DNA from: Terana coerulea
Lineage: Eukaryota; Basidiomycota; Agaricomycetes; Polyporales; Phanerochaetaceae
DNA length: 18,818 bases
Reading direction: 5' to 3'
NCBI GenBank assembly: GCA_024811115.1
Contig: JAKOGH010000265.1
Location: 1 to 18,818 of the forward strand
Below are positions 1-9,966 of this stretch, one piece after another; position 1 is the stretch's first letter; every line of letters starts with the position of its first letter. Position numbers and translations under genes: made by a program. Below the pieces are notes generated by a model. It was not told where the DNA came from and made no database searches. It saw nothing but the letters and a program-made list of their open reading frames with translations.

Positions 1-1200
1 GGTATTCGTAACGGCTAGCTTTGCCTATGGCGGCACTGAGAGTCTGGGTATTACCGCCGGTGAAATCCACAGAACCCTCGCGCAACATGCCGCGAGTTGT
101 GAAGTTTGTCTTCTGGAGGTACGTACTGTTGTCGTACAATACGCGATACCTGTACAACGAAACAATCCGCAGAATCATTCTATTCTACCTGATTAGCATT
201 CTGCTCATCGGGCTGAATGTTCCATGGGACTACCCTGGCCTCTCAAATAAAACTACGACGACATCTCCTTCACGGTTGTTTTCAAGGAGATTGGCTCTAG
301 TACGTAATTGCCAGAATTCAACTGCGCTGCAACACTGACCTGGCCTTGCCAGATGTATCCGCCTCCTTTATGAACACCGTCATTCTGACATCTGTCCTTT
401 CTGCCGGCAACCATGCTTTATTTGCCGGCACACGTGTCCTGTACGGCCTCGCCGTCACGTCGCCGCAACCCCAAGCCCCCAGCTCTTCTCTTGGACGACG
501 CAATCCGGAATCCCACTGCCCGCGCTGTTCGCGACGAGCAGCGTGAGCATCCTCTGCTTCGGCAGCAGCTTCATCGGGAGCGGCCAGCTCTGGGGCTGGC
601 TGCAGAACATCGTCGGCGTGTCGAACCAGATCGCGTGGGTGTCCATCGGCCTCGCGAGCTGGCGCTTCCGCCGCGCGTGGGTGCGCCAGGGCCGATCACT
701 CGATGAGCTCAAGTTCCGCGCGGCGTGGACGTGGCCTTGGGGCCCGCCATTCGTGGTGATCACTGTAATTGCCCTCATCATCAGTGAGTCGCTTTGCACC
801 TTCTGAACATGCACTTTGACTCAATGGTCGCGCTTTACCAGTCCAAGGATGGTCTTCTGTCATCCCTCACTTCTCCGCGGTCGACTTTGTGTCGTTCTAC
901 ATTGAGATACCCGTGATGCTCGTCATGTACCTCGTGTGGCTCACCTTCAAGCGTCTGCCCTTGCTTAAGGCGCAGCCCGTCGACGTGGTTGACGCTCCGC
1001 CGTTGCCGGGAACCTCCACGTCTACTGGAGCCGTTCCGCGAAGCAAGCGATGGTTTGATTTGGTCGACACTGAGACTGTTGATTTACATAGGGACGAGCA
1101 TCAGGATGAAGTGACGGACGTCATTGAGGAACAGGAGCGCGAAAGGAGGGTGAAGGGGCGTGCCGGGGTGTTATGGAGATTGTTCTATACTGTGGCGTGA
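1..1200 (+). CDS. amino acid permease, C-terminal part (partial at left edge, three frame breaks)
   Basis: This is a plasma-membrane amino acid/proton symporter of the yeast-type AAT family (APC superfamily), cut by the window edge. Proposed exons are 2-118, 173-299, 353-783 and 842-1200, all with GT-AG introns. Visible family landmarks are the SFAYGGTES segment, the RNMPR loop, the SVLSAGNHALFAGTRVLYGLA helix end and the GWLQNIVGVSNQIAW helix. About six membrane segments follow, then a hydrophilic tail ending at the TGA 1198-1200. The frame breaks in three places: near 70-75 (one extra base before EPSRNMPR), at the T run 269-270 (one base short before FTVVFKEIGS) and near 483-489 (one base short before FSWTTQSG). 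Sequencing error is my preferred reading because other genes here show the same pattern; a decaying gene is the alternative. The family call is firm, the substrate is unknown. Confidence 0.85.
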
Positions 1201-1551
1201 AATCTGTAATCTCATAGCGTGTACAACCATTTTCCATCACATTGCTTTCCGGTTAATAAGTCGGTCCGCCCTTGTCGTGCTTTGCTACTTGAGCTGTGTA
1301 ACTTCAATGAGGTCTCTTTGCCGCTTGCAGTGAAGCGCGGGACTAATTGCTACTTCGCAAGCCACCTTGACGGTTGACCCTCATCTTCCTCACCTCTACC
1401 GCCTGTTTACTCAGGCCTCCGACCGCTCGAGCTACTGTCTTTAGATCCGACTGAAGATACTGTTTGTCAGTTTCTGTCAGTATGTCAAGTCTATGAACTC
1501 CATGTTCTTAACTGCTAATGGTTCTCAAGCTCAGCCTGCGACCCACATCCA
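1201..1551. other. intergenic region and ATG5 5' leader
   Basis: This holds the permease 3' end and the ATG5 upstream region, both on the + strand. I see no further gene, RNA gene or clear TATA box. The last 75 bases carry several ATG triplets before the ATG5 start, including a short upstream ORF annotated separately. Confidence 0.6.
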
Positions 1552-1555
1552 ATGA
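1493..1555 (+). promoter_or_regulatory. candidate upstream ORF overlapping the ATG5 start (ATGA)
   Basis: An ATG at 1493 opens a 20-codon frame whose TGA (1553-1555) overlaps the ATG5 start codon (1552-1554) as ATGA. A four-codon frame at 1482-1496 and an out-of-frame ATG at 1518 also precede the main start. The overlap is seen directly. A regulatory role is inference and requires that the transcript starts upstream of 1493. Confidence 0.35.
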
Positions 1556-2761
1556 CGACCTACATGCGACCACCCGCCTCCGCATTCTCAACACCGGCCT
1601 CGACGACGCTCTTCCGCAGGCTGACGTGGGAGGGCACGGTCCCGCTCGAGATCCGGGTCGACTCGAAGGAGCTACCAGCGAACAGCGACCGCGGGCTCGA
1701 GTGCTACTACGTCCAGGCGCCGCGCGTGAGCTACCTGCCGCTGCTCGTGCCGGAGCTGAAGCGGTTCCTGATGGACGTCGTCTTCGACGAGGCGGCGGCG
1801 CGCGTCGTGAAGGAGGAGGACTGGTGGTTCGAGAGCGAGGACGGGAGCCTGCTCAAGTGGTGCGTCCCGCCCCCTGCCCCGCCGCGGGCACTGAGGATGC
1901 TCACGCGCGGCCGGCAGGCACTGGCCGATCGGCCTCATCTACGACAACCAGCTCATCACGCAGTCCGTGCGGTCCGCGCCGTCGGCCGCGCAGGCGACGC
2001 CGCTGCGGCTCGCGCTGCACCTCGCGTCGCCGCCGACGGAGAAGCTGCTGCTCGCGCCGAGCGCGGAGGCGTGCAAGCAGGCGTTCATGGGCCAGATGAA
2101 GGAGGCGGACTTCATCCGCTGGGGGAACACGAAGCGCATGACGGGGCTCCGGAAGGCGGAGCAGGACGGGCTGTGGGAGGGCATCCGCGAACGTGCGTCC
2201 TCAGTCACTCTTACATGCCTGCGTACGAGGCTGAGGGAGAGGGTGGTGCAGACAGCTTTGACGAGTATTGGCGCGTGGCGTCGAAGGTCACGCCGACGAC
2301 AGCACCGACACGGCCGCTGTCGCCTCCGCCGGGCAACTCGACGTCGCTGCACACAAGACCGCCATCTGTAGACCAAAATACGGGCTCTGCGCCAGACAGA
2401 GACGGCGCATACAACGTGCGCAGCGTCCCTGTCCGTGTATACCTGCCCGAGGGCCCTGTACTGCAAGACCTCGTCCCACCGAGTCTGGAAGACGGTAGGT
2501 TGCCGCACTCAATCTTGCGTGCACTCAAAACTGACTTCGAGTTGCCCAGGAGCGGTGAACGACCTCGGCCACGTCCTTAGCTCGATCCTTCCGCAGCTCT
2601 TTCCGCCGACACCATCAGATCCACCCTTCCAGGACCTCGCGTACGCCATGATACAGGGCGTCGTCACGCCGCGCGACACCGAGATGGCGTGGCTGGGTGC
2701 ATGCATGGCGGGCGCGGACGGCTGGGTGAACGTGTGCGTTGGGCTGCTGCGGGAAAGATGA
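1552..2761 (+). CDS. ATG5: autophagy protein Atg5
   Basis: Atg5 is covalently joined to Atg12, and with Atg16 forms the E3-like complex that directs Atg8 lipidation on growing autophagosomes. Exons are 1552-1859, 1918-2192, 2252-2494 and 2550-2761. They join in frame to 345 residues with all canonical splice sites. Diagnostic segments are FRRLTWEGTVPLEIRV near the N-terminus (first ubiquitin-like domain), PRVSYLPLLVPELKRF, WWFESEDGSLLKW followed by HWPIGLIYD across the first intron, MKEADFIRWG in the helical region, and VRVYLPEGPVLQD plus EMAWLGACMAGADGWV in the second ubiquitin-like domain. Lys164, in MKEAD, corresponds to the Atg12 acceptor lysine. The start is the first ATG in this frame; a second lies at 1564. 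The linker at about residues 210-250 is Pro/Ser/Thr-rich and probably disordered. No frame break is seen. Confidence 0.95.
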
Positions 2762-3341
2762 TCACTCTTTGCTTTGCATTGTACCCTTTGATATACTGCT
2801 CTCTCTGTTCGGAATTTGATACACTTGGAAATCGAGCCAGGTTGAGATTGGGCGGTGGCAGCCAGCGTAAGTACTTCTGCAAGAGTGCCTGAGTTTGAAG
2901 GTAGACACTGGACCCAAGTGCAACTTCGTGGAACGGAATCATGTAGTGAATAGTGCACGAAATGTATCTCAATTGGCGTGAGCTTGAGTGAGAACAGATA
3001 GGCAAAACTGCAGCACGGGTATGTTGAAATGTTGAAGGACCCTACTGCAATACACACCCAACATCCCACCGTATTGTGGCGTCTACCGACCTCTTGGTGA
3101 GCGGGATGTGCAAACCGGGGTCACCGCACAGAAGACGTCAATCTGCGACAAGCTTACTTGACAGAACGCTGCAGTATGAAATGTCGCACGTCGGTCAAAC
3201 AAGAAGAATTTCAGAGTCCAACCTGAGTAAGCGTAAACTATGATACAGTTATATTGATGTAGTACAGTACGGGCAGGCACCCAGATTCACTAATAGTACA
3301 ATTGTCCTTGATTTCAAAGTCCTTGCGGCTGAATAGCCAAC
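2762..3341. other. convergent intergenic region
   Basis: This lies between the 3' ends of ATG5 (+) and the hydrophilin-like gene (-), so it should hold both 3' UTRs. The short frames here have no splice or family support. I see no repeat, RNA gene or mobile element. Confidence 0.6.
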
Positions 3342-4151
3342 TCAGAAGTTGTTGCCAGTTCCGCGTGCCTGGTCAATGCCGCCAGTCTGCGCCCCAGGGA
3401 CACCGGGACCAGTCTGAGCACCACCAAGGTGTCCGCCGCCAAGGTGCTTGTTCGTGGGGTGCGCACCTGCAGACACATTGTTGTTAGTCTCGGGTCTTTC
3501 ACATGAATTGAGGAGGACAACGCACCTTGAGCGACAGCACGCTCACGATGCTCGCGGGCCTGCTGCTCGAGGCGTTCCGCCTCGGCGAGCTCCTGGCTCT
3601 GCTGCGTGAAGTTCTGCGCCTCGCGGTCGCGCATCATCGCCTGCTCGCGGAGGGCGGCGCTACCAACCATCCCGGGCTGACCTTGCTGGCCGTGGTGCGT
3701 GCCGTGGTGCGTGCCGTGGTGTCCATGCTAAATCATCGCGACGTGTCAGCTCAGCGTCCCGACGGAGTGATGCTCTAGTAGTGTTACTCACGTGTGTGCC
3801 TGGGGCGGCGCCAGCACCGGCACCAGCACCAACGCCCGCTGCGCTGGTCATGTCGGGGTTCTGGCCGCCCAATGCCGTGTATGGATCCTGGCCGTGGCGG
3901 CCGCCCGTGCTGCCGGGAGCTTGGGTGGCACCGAAGTTGTTGGGGTCATGGTAGTTGGGATCCGTAGCGGCGTTGTTCATGCCCACGCCGTGCCTCGACG
4001 TTACGGGCGGTGTTGTCGGTACGGGAGGTGTCATTGAAGTCGGTGGCATGAGAGTCGGCTGTCTTGTCCTACAAGACATGATTGTCAGATGTTGCACATC
4101 TCTCCTTTGACAGGTTCAAGCTACCTTGTTCTTGTGACCGAAAAGAGGCAT
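3342..4151 (-). CDS. small disordered hydrophilin-like protein with His-Gly repeats
   Basis: I do not recognise a named family. Proposed exons are 4125-4151, 3792-4058, 3526-3727 and 3342-3466, in frame for 206 residues starting MPLFGHKNK. The protein is rich in Gly, Pro, Asn, Gln and His with no membrane segment. It has a Thr/Pro-rich start, an alternating Gly-Ala stretch near residue 85, a His-His-Gly-Thr repeat at about 99-112, a charged Glu/Arg/Gln-rich helix at about 121-165 that could be a coiled coil, and a Gly-rich tail ending GTGNNF. This composition resembles stress-linked hydrophilins, which is inference. The first intron is the weak point: the acceptor at 4059 keeps the frame open, while the more usual-looking one 11 bases earlier leads to a stop. 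A TATAAG lies 85 bp upstream of the start. Confidence 0.7.
3689..3724 (-). repeat. 12-bp tandem repeat, three units, coding His-His-Gly-Thr
   Basis: Three head-to-tail 12-base units (3689-3700, 3701-3712, 3713-3724) occur within the hydrophilin-like gene. The first two are identical and the third differs at its last three bases. On the minus strand each codes a His-His-Gly-Thr type motif. Such in-frame minisatellites can vary in copy number between strains. Confidence 0.8.
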
Positions 4152-4235
4152 GTTGATAGAGTACGAGGTTGGGTGGGTGTGTGAGTGGTTTGGTTGGTGA
4201 GTGCTTGGTGGTCAATCGTAGGTCGTCGTAGTGTA

Positions 4236-4241
4236 CTTATA
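4236..4241 (-). promoter_or_regulatory. TATA box of the hydrophilin-like gene
   Basis: A TATAAG on the minus strand lies 85 bp upstream of the start codon at 4151. It is followed by a long C/A-rich, ATG-free leader ending AAC before the ATG, typical of a strongly expressed fungal gene. Confidence 0.5.
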
Positions 4242-5805
4242 GCTTCCGGGAGCGCAGTGAGTGCGATGAGCGCATGCAAAGCGCTGGAAGGCGATTGAGG
4301 TCATTGTGGAGAGCAATGAGGGGCCGACTCCAAAGACGTCCAACCACCTCCAACGGAGTGATCTAATATTCCAACCAACCTAGCAACCCAAATTTGGATC
4401 CCGGTGTCACCTGCCCCTCCCATCATTTCGGATACCCTGCGTGGCATTGAGCGCTGGCACTCGGCGTTTATTCCATTACACCTGTCTGCGAGTTGTCCGT
4501 TGCAACGGGAGCACGAGAACCAAAGGAAGAGAGAAAAACTGATAGCACCGGAGTATATTCATCGGCGAACACTGGATGCAGCAAGAATCAATCAGCTTCA
4601 GCTGAAATCTGCACTGGGCGCGACCGAGGATTCATCCCCAAACTCCGTCCAGAGCTCCGCGGACGTCCATCGTCGGCGTCGGCGCAGTAACAGGCACACC
4701 GAGGCGGAGCGAGCACGGAATGGGCCTGGCTGGGTCGAAAATACGACGCCGCTGAGAACAGGCACGACGGTGGAGCCCCCAGCGTCGATGAGCGTTGGGC
4801 CTGGGAACGACCGCCGTCCCTCAATCAGCGGTGTTCAGTAGCCACGAGCCCGAGGTTCGGCCACGTTGCGATGCGTCGCAGCGGTAGAGGTGGGCCTTAG
4901 CCTTTTGGGTAGAGAGGACATCGGGTGCGGTCATCTCGATGTGTGGTGGCTGGCGGCCGGCGGCGATTCTGACTTCGCGGGATGGCCCTGTACCCTTTTC
5001 ATCGCTGATAGGGGTAGGGTTGCTAGTAGTACTGTCGTACTGTCGGTATGCGGGTCGATTGCAGGTCATTTGGGAATGAATCGCTCTTTGGGAATGTGAT
5101 TGCGTTACAACGTGTGTTGCTTCTGCCGGGCATGAGAGGAGCCCACGCGCCAACACGAGAGCGGTCATCGCCCGCAACTGAAGGCTTGCCGCAGATGCAC
5201 GGCTCGTTAATTAAATGGAGAACAGGGCAATTGAGTTCAAGACCAGCCCACCTGGAATGAGAGTTGTGATCATGAGCGCGTTCGCCTAGTTCAGGAGCAG
5301 CAACAGAGAACGCACCATTGGAAAATAGCGAGCAGTCATAAGGCCGTTTTCCGCTGGACAGCAGCTACCCGATTGGCTGCTACCACGACGCTCCTGAGAG
5401 CGTATCAGGATTGTCACAGGATGCTGGACCGTAATAAACCTATTCCACCGCAGCCAATATTTTCGAGACAAACAGTCAGCTTTGCACGGAGAGAAAGAAA
5501 AACATACGCTGACAGAGCGACGAAAAGATTTGTCTTGCGCTGAGGGCAAGGCGTCTGCGCGGGCGGCGGAGTGTATGACAAATCAATGGCGCGGGCACGT
5601 GGGAGAATTTCCCTTTGAGGGAATTCGTCACAGCAGAACGAGACGCTTAAGTAAGTAACTAGGAACTTGAAGGCGACCGCAGTGGCAGATCTGACCTCCG
5701 CCTGCTTGCACGCTAATTTGCGCGATAGGTCTTCTGGGCACAGCCGTCGGCTCGGTGAGTCCTCTGCGCTCAGCGTCCGATAGACGTGCCCTTGGGCCAT
5801 CGAAA

Positions 5806-5826
5806 CGGTCCGTTCTCGGCGATCCG
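5806..5826 (+). promoter_or_regulatory. two inverted CGG/CCG pairs in the zinc-cluster gene promoter
   Basis: CGG-N1-CCG (5806-5812) is followed at once by CGG-N4-CCG (5817-5826), about 155-175 bp upstream of the start of the Zn2Cys6 gene. Zinc-cluster dimers commonly bind paired CGG triplets, so this could be an autoregulatory site. CGG is frequent in GC-rich DNA, so the call is tentative. Confidence 0.35.
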
Positions 5827-5913
5827 TTCGAATTCTGACCAAATCATCCCCTTTATTCAAGCTTCCTCGTGTCGCCAGCCCCATCACACACCGCGCCTCA
5901 TCCTTCACCGTAT

Positions 5914-5922
5914 TATATATAT
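5914..5922 (+). promoter_or_regulatory. TATA box of the zinc-cluster factor gene
   Basis: An alternating TATATATAT stretch 57 bp upstream of the ATG at 5979 sits in otherwise GC-rich sequence. It is followed by a pyrimidine-rich leader. The spacing suits a fungal core promoter. Confidence 0.6.
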
Positions 5923-5978
5923 GTAGGCCCTTCGCTACACCTCCTCCAACCCACACCTGCCAATAGGACATCCTCGCC

Positions 5979-7366
5979 ATGCCGGAAGACATTCGTTTCG
6001 TACTCGAAGCCCCGCATGTGAACCGAACACAGAAGAAGCGACCGCGCCTGGTCACCTCCTGCGACAACTGGTACGTGACCCGCCCGCCGCGCTCGCGGCC
6101 CCGGTGCTGAAATTTCTGGCCGCTCGCAGCCGCATGAAGAAGGTAAAATGCCACCAGAAAACCCCCGAGTCCGTGTGCGAGGCCTGCGCCGCCGCCGGGG
6201 TGTCCTGTCGCTTCAAAGACCGCGAACGCTACTACGCGGAGCGCAGCCGCCTCGCCGCTGTCCAGGGAGTCTCGGCCAGGGGCCTCGCAGGCGAGAGGGG
6301 GCGCAAGGAGGCCAGCCGGGAGCGGGAGGCCCCCAACCCTGCCAAGTCGCACGCACACCACGCAGACCTGGCACACACTCAAGGCAGTGCTTCTCGCTCG
6401 CCCGTGCGCCGCAACTCGACCTACCACCCCTACCGCATGCCACCCGTTTCCGCAGAGAGTACCCTGCGCAGCAGCCCGGAGTCCGATGCTTCCACGCCGC
6501 CGCCGCTCGCTCCTCTGTTCGATCCTAATGACCCTACACGACCTCACTCGGAGGTCATGATGCCCTTCATACAGGTATTCTTCGACAACCTCAACGTGTA
6601 CCACCCCTTCCTCGCATACGACGAGACCATCCGCCAGTTCTTCACACGGACGCTGTCGCCCCTCCTCGCGAATGGGATCGCAGCACTTGCAGTGCACTAT
6701 TCCGACATCCCGGAGGTGACGAAGCGAGGGGGTATGAACGTCAGCGATCTGTATTGCGAGCAGGCCAAGGTATGCCCTCACCGTCCTTCGCTTCGCTTGG
6801 AACCCTCTCACAGTAATTGTTAATGTCCCAGGCGATTATGAATACAGAATATGAGAACGTCTGCATAGACACGCTTCACAGTCTGATCCTTCTATCGTGG
6901 GCGGAATACCATCGCAACAGGCTTTCCGAGTTCTACACCTACGGCCAGGTGCGTGCGCGTCGTGCTTGGCGGCGACGAGTCATGACTGACCAGGTGCAGA
7001 TGGCCGTGCAAATGGCGCTCAGCCTGGGCTTTTCAGACGGCGCCGTCGACCAGATGGCTGAGACCGAATACGACCGCACGATTCTCAAGGCGACGTGGTC
7101 CAGCGTCCAGGTCCTCGACGGCGAACTCCAGCGCGGTAAGCTCCGGCCGCCATCCCGGCCTCCTGTCGCTGCTGACCGGCCCTAGTTCGCACGTAGTCGC
7201 GTCCCGCCCCTCGCTTCTTGTCTCATACCTGCTCTGCCGCACCCACGTCGCTCGCCGCCTGGCGTCGCACACCGCTCTACTCGCACCTATATTTCTATGT
7301 AATATACCTTACTCGACCGTATACGGACTCTCGTGTATATATTCGCATGGGCTATTCTATTCCTAG
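5979..7366 (+). CDS. Zn2Cys6 fungal transcription factor, probably C-terminally truncated
   Basis: This is a GAL4-type binuclear zinc-cluster regulator expected to act in the nucleus. Exons 5979-6070, 6130-6769, 6832-6948 and 7000-7135 are well supported. The cluster is completed across intron 1: Cys28, 31, 38, 47, 50 and 57, spacing CX2CX6CX8CX2CX6C, preceded by a KKRPR basic stretch. Residues about 70-180 are Pro/Ser/Arg-rich and look disordered. From about 185 (MMPFIQVFFDNLNVYHPF) the sequence resembles the start of the fungal-specific middle homology region, including LLSWAEYHRNRLSEFYTYGQ and MAVQMALSLGF. After LDGELQRG at 7135 support fades. Acceptor 7196 gives a tail ending at 7366 (about 384 residues), and acceptor 7185 stops at 7196. 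Family members are usually much longer. Truncation, decay or an unseen frame break are all possible. Target genes are unknown. Confidence 0.75.
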
Positions 7367-8364
7367 TTTAGCCCGCTTTAGTCCCTGCATGGGCACCCGC
7401 CGCTCAGGGGGCCGTAGACCCCGCGTCCGTGCATGGCAAGCGAATGGCCATACGGGCCGCGCGGCGGCTGGTGGCGTAGCCCCACGCATATTCCTTGAGG
7501 TGACTAGACGCAACGGAACGGCCAACGGCCAAGCACGTCTGCGGCCCCATTGGCCTGGCCTGCGCGCAGCCGCCGCCTGCCGAACCGGAGGCAGAAACAT
7601 AGGCCTGAAGTGCGCGGGCAGGAGCACAGACGCCGCTGGGCAGTCCGCGATAGCAGCTGGCTTCCCGCGAGACCGCCGCCGCCTGCTTGCGCGCGGGCTG
7701 GACGGCACACGGACGGAAGCTTTCCAACGGCGTGTGCCCCCGCCTAAGTTTTCGCTGCGCCCCTGCGCCTTCGAATTCATGTCCGCTGGGGACGCACCGC
7801 GGAGCCCGCTGGGAACCGAAACATTCAATTGCCGTTCATCGATGGCAGGCGCGGCGCGGGCGACTGCCAGTGACCCGTCTTTCCTGAACAACACGTCTGG
7901 ATCCAGCACGCGTCGCACGTATTGCCTACCGGCATCCGAACGAGGACAAATGATAGCACCTGCGGCGACGTCGAGCGGCGACTAGCCTCACGCGAGAAGG
8001 CTGCAAGCACAACACGCGTTTGCCTGTCCGTAATATCGCGATCATCTGTCCAATGTATTGCATAGACGACCGGACGACGTGCGCTTGACCTGGTATAATC
8101 TATCCCTGTAAAAGGCAGCATGAAATAAACATAGTGAGCCACACTCCCATCCAACGTCCCGGACGATCTATCCGAATCCTCTAGGGTTTTGTCTGGATAT
8201 CGTCGCCCAATGGCCTCTGATGTGGCGCATGGGGGAGGATGAGCCCGCCTCCTCGCCATCCGAATCCGAGTCGAGGTTGAACAGCACCTCTCCGTCGCCG
8301 CGATACGGCCCCTGGGAAATCAGGCGGAGAACGTCAGCTATCAGTCCGCCACACGGGATACAGA
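7367..8364. other. about 1 kb with no recognisable gene
   Basis: The first part (7290-7375) is AT-rich and looks like a 3' UTR. The rest is GC-rich with open frames in several phases on both strands, as expected from base composition. I could not find the missing C-terminal half of the zinc-cluster factor here in any frame. The minus-strand frame 7825-8259 has an ATG but no recognisable motif. Confidence 0.5.
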
Positions 8365-9966
8365 TCAGCTGCCCACCGTGTCTTCAGGTTCAGCCTCTGC
8401 ATTTGCCGCCAGAGGCTGTCTCTCCTCATCGCCTATCACCCGCAGATGGTGTGAATCCTCGGCGCCCAGCGGGTCGTCTTCGATAGGGTTGCCGTGAGCG
8501 TCCAACGGCACCTTCGAATCGATGGACTTGCGATACTTGTGATAGGTGAACAGCGCGATGCCTGGCATCGGGAAGGAATTAGACATGGCGCGCGCGCGTC
8601 GTGGGTGAGGTAAGGACTGACCGCAGACCGTTATGGCAACGCCTGTGATGTTCAGGGGGTGAGGATGTCGCCGAAGAACCAAGCGGAGATCGAGATCGTG
8701 GACACTTCCTTCGCGATGCCCGCAATAGACATGGGGACGACGCCTGCCCGCTGGATGATCCTGCCGGGCCGTTAGTAGGGGGCGAGGCGTACGTAACGGC
8801 ATACGTACGCGACTTCGCTCAGAATCATGCAGAAGGCAATCACGCCGGGCACGGTGAGTAAAAAGCATGTCTTTAGGGTCGAGCCGGGCGAGTCGAAGAA
8901 AGGGCTGCCGATGAGGTCAGACCAGCGGTCCAGAATCGCGCTCGTGATGGTAAGTGAGATGCCCATCACTGGGGCAAGCCAGTAGATGGTTGCAACCGGG
9001 TTGTCCATGCCCAGTTTCTTGTCCTTTAGGAGCAGTTGAGTTAAACTCCACCGGAGACCGCTGAGGGCGCTGCCGCTGAGGACTAGGAAGAAGCCGCCGA
9101 CGACAAAGTGCGACTCGGTAGCTACCATCAGGAGCACACCAGAGAATATTAAGATGATGACGCCGATGAGGCGTAGTGAGAATACTTCTAGGCGGAACAG
9201 GAAGGCGAAGGTTAGGACAAATATTAGGGATGACGATTTGACCATAGCTGTTTTGAGAAGGTTCAATGAGCTCAGTTGACGCGACTGGAACGGAACTCTT
9301 ACTGTAGAAGGACAAGGTGATGAGTTTCAGCGAGAGATTCGACAATCCAATGTCAAAGCCAGTGGTCATGCCGGTGGGAATGACTTTCTTTCTGGAAGGT
9401 TATGTGGCAAAGTAGGAGGTAAAGACGGTGTTCGGCGGGCGGACATTGCAAGAGTGGGGAAAAGAGTTCCTCATTGAGCGTCAGAAGTTTGCCAAGGGAC
9501 GCGGGGACTTACACGTAGTCTCCACGCGTAGGTGAATAGTCTGGTCGGAACTTCTTGGGGAATACACTTCGCAAGAGAGCTGCGAGCAGGAATTGCACAT
9601 ACATGTGCAACATGGTGACGAACATTGGGAACGGGAAGCCGTAGTATTCGTGCGAGAACATCCATTTGTTGTACAGCGAGAGGGCAGTTGCAAATAGGAA
9701 CCTGGGCAGGCGAATGAATCCACGAGAGAGTGACTTGCGAATAAGACTTCGGCTGCACCTCAAGACTACTGCGAGGCGTACCAGGACGCTATGAACGCCA
9801 TGTTCACGAACGCGTTCTTCCACCACCTCCGCTTCTTCTCTGCCACGCTGGCCATGTGTACATCGCCTGGAAAGCCGGCGTCGCCATTTTGTTCGTAGCT
9901 CGGTGGTTGCTCTAGTGGTTCGGTGGGCAGAGAATCATAGTGTCGCTCGGAGGAGTAGTGAGCCAT
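8365..9966 (-). CDS. SLC35C2/YMD8-like sugar-phosphate or nucleotide-sugar transporter (one frame break)
   Basis: This is a drug/metabolite-superfamily transporter of the triose-phosphate translocator branch, expected in Golgi or ER membranes. Exons are 9782-9966, 9513-9701, 9303-9391, 8809-9247, 8622-8760 and 8365-8561, about 412 residues. A hydrophilic N-terminus of about 50 residues leads to SWFLFATALSLYNKWMF, then TGMTTGFDIGLSNLSL, KSSSLIFVLTFAFLF, GLRWSLTQLLL, PGVIAFCMILSEV, QRAGVVPMSIAGIAKEV and ITGVAITVCGIALFTYHKY, about ten membrane helices in all. The tail is acidic. The signature order matches SLC35C2 and yeast Ymd8; the substrate cannot be read from sequence. In exon 5 the frame breaks at the G run 8655-8659 (C run on the coding strand), one base short, which puts a TGA after GDILTP and before NITG. 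Restoring one base makes the exon lengths fit, so I treat the gene as functional. Confidence 0.87.

Larger units (their letters stand above)
4152..5978. other. 1.8 kb divergent intergenic region
   Basis: This separates the hydrophilin-like gene (-) from the zinc-cluster factor gene (+) and should hold both promoters. It includes two AGGGG/CCCCT stress-type pentamers (about 4318 and 4414), a reversed CCAAT near 5372, a CACGTG E-box at 5596-5601, and the zinc-cluster-type sites and TATA box listed separately. The longest frame (4404-4841) lacks an ATG start and recognisable motifs, so I do not call a gene. No transposon ends or RNA genes were seen. Confidence 0.55.

Noticed and set aside
1518..2099. 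193-codon frame starting at an ATG upstream of ATG5
   Set aside because: It overlaps ATG5 exon 1 out of frame and becomes an Arg-rich low-complexity translation, the signature of a shadow frame.
4404..4841. 145-codon plus-strand frame in the large divergent intergenic region
   Set aside because: It begins with GTG rather than ATG, shows no family motif, and lacks nearby promoter or splice signals.
5414..6811. 465-codon open frame on the minus strand
   Set aside because: It runs antisense over the zinc-cluster gene and its promoter, whose exons have clear motifs and splice sites. It is a composition-driven shadow with no recognisable domain.
7825..8259. 144-codon minus-strand frame with an ATG, downstream of the transporter gene
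   Set aside because: It has no recognisable motif, splice logic or promoter signal, and lies in a GC-rich stretch where open frames are expected by chance.
9595..9612. Palindrome-like TTGCACAT/ATGTGCAA
   Set aside because: It lies inside a conserved transporter exon coding a membrane helix, so codon content explains it.
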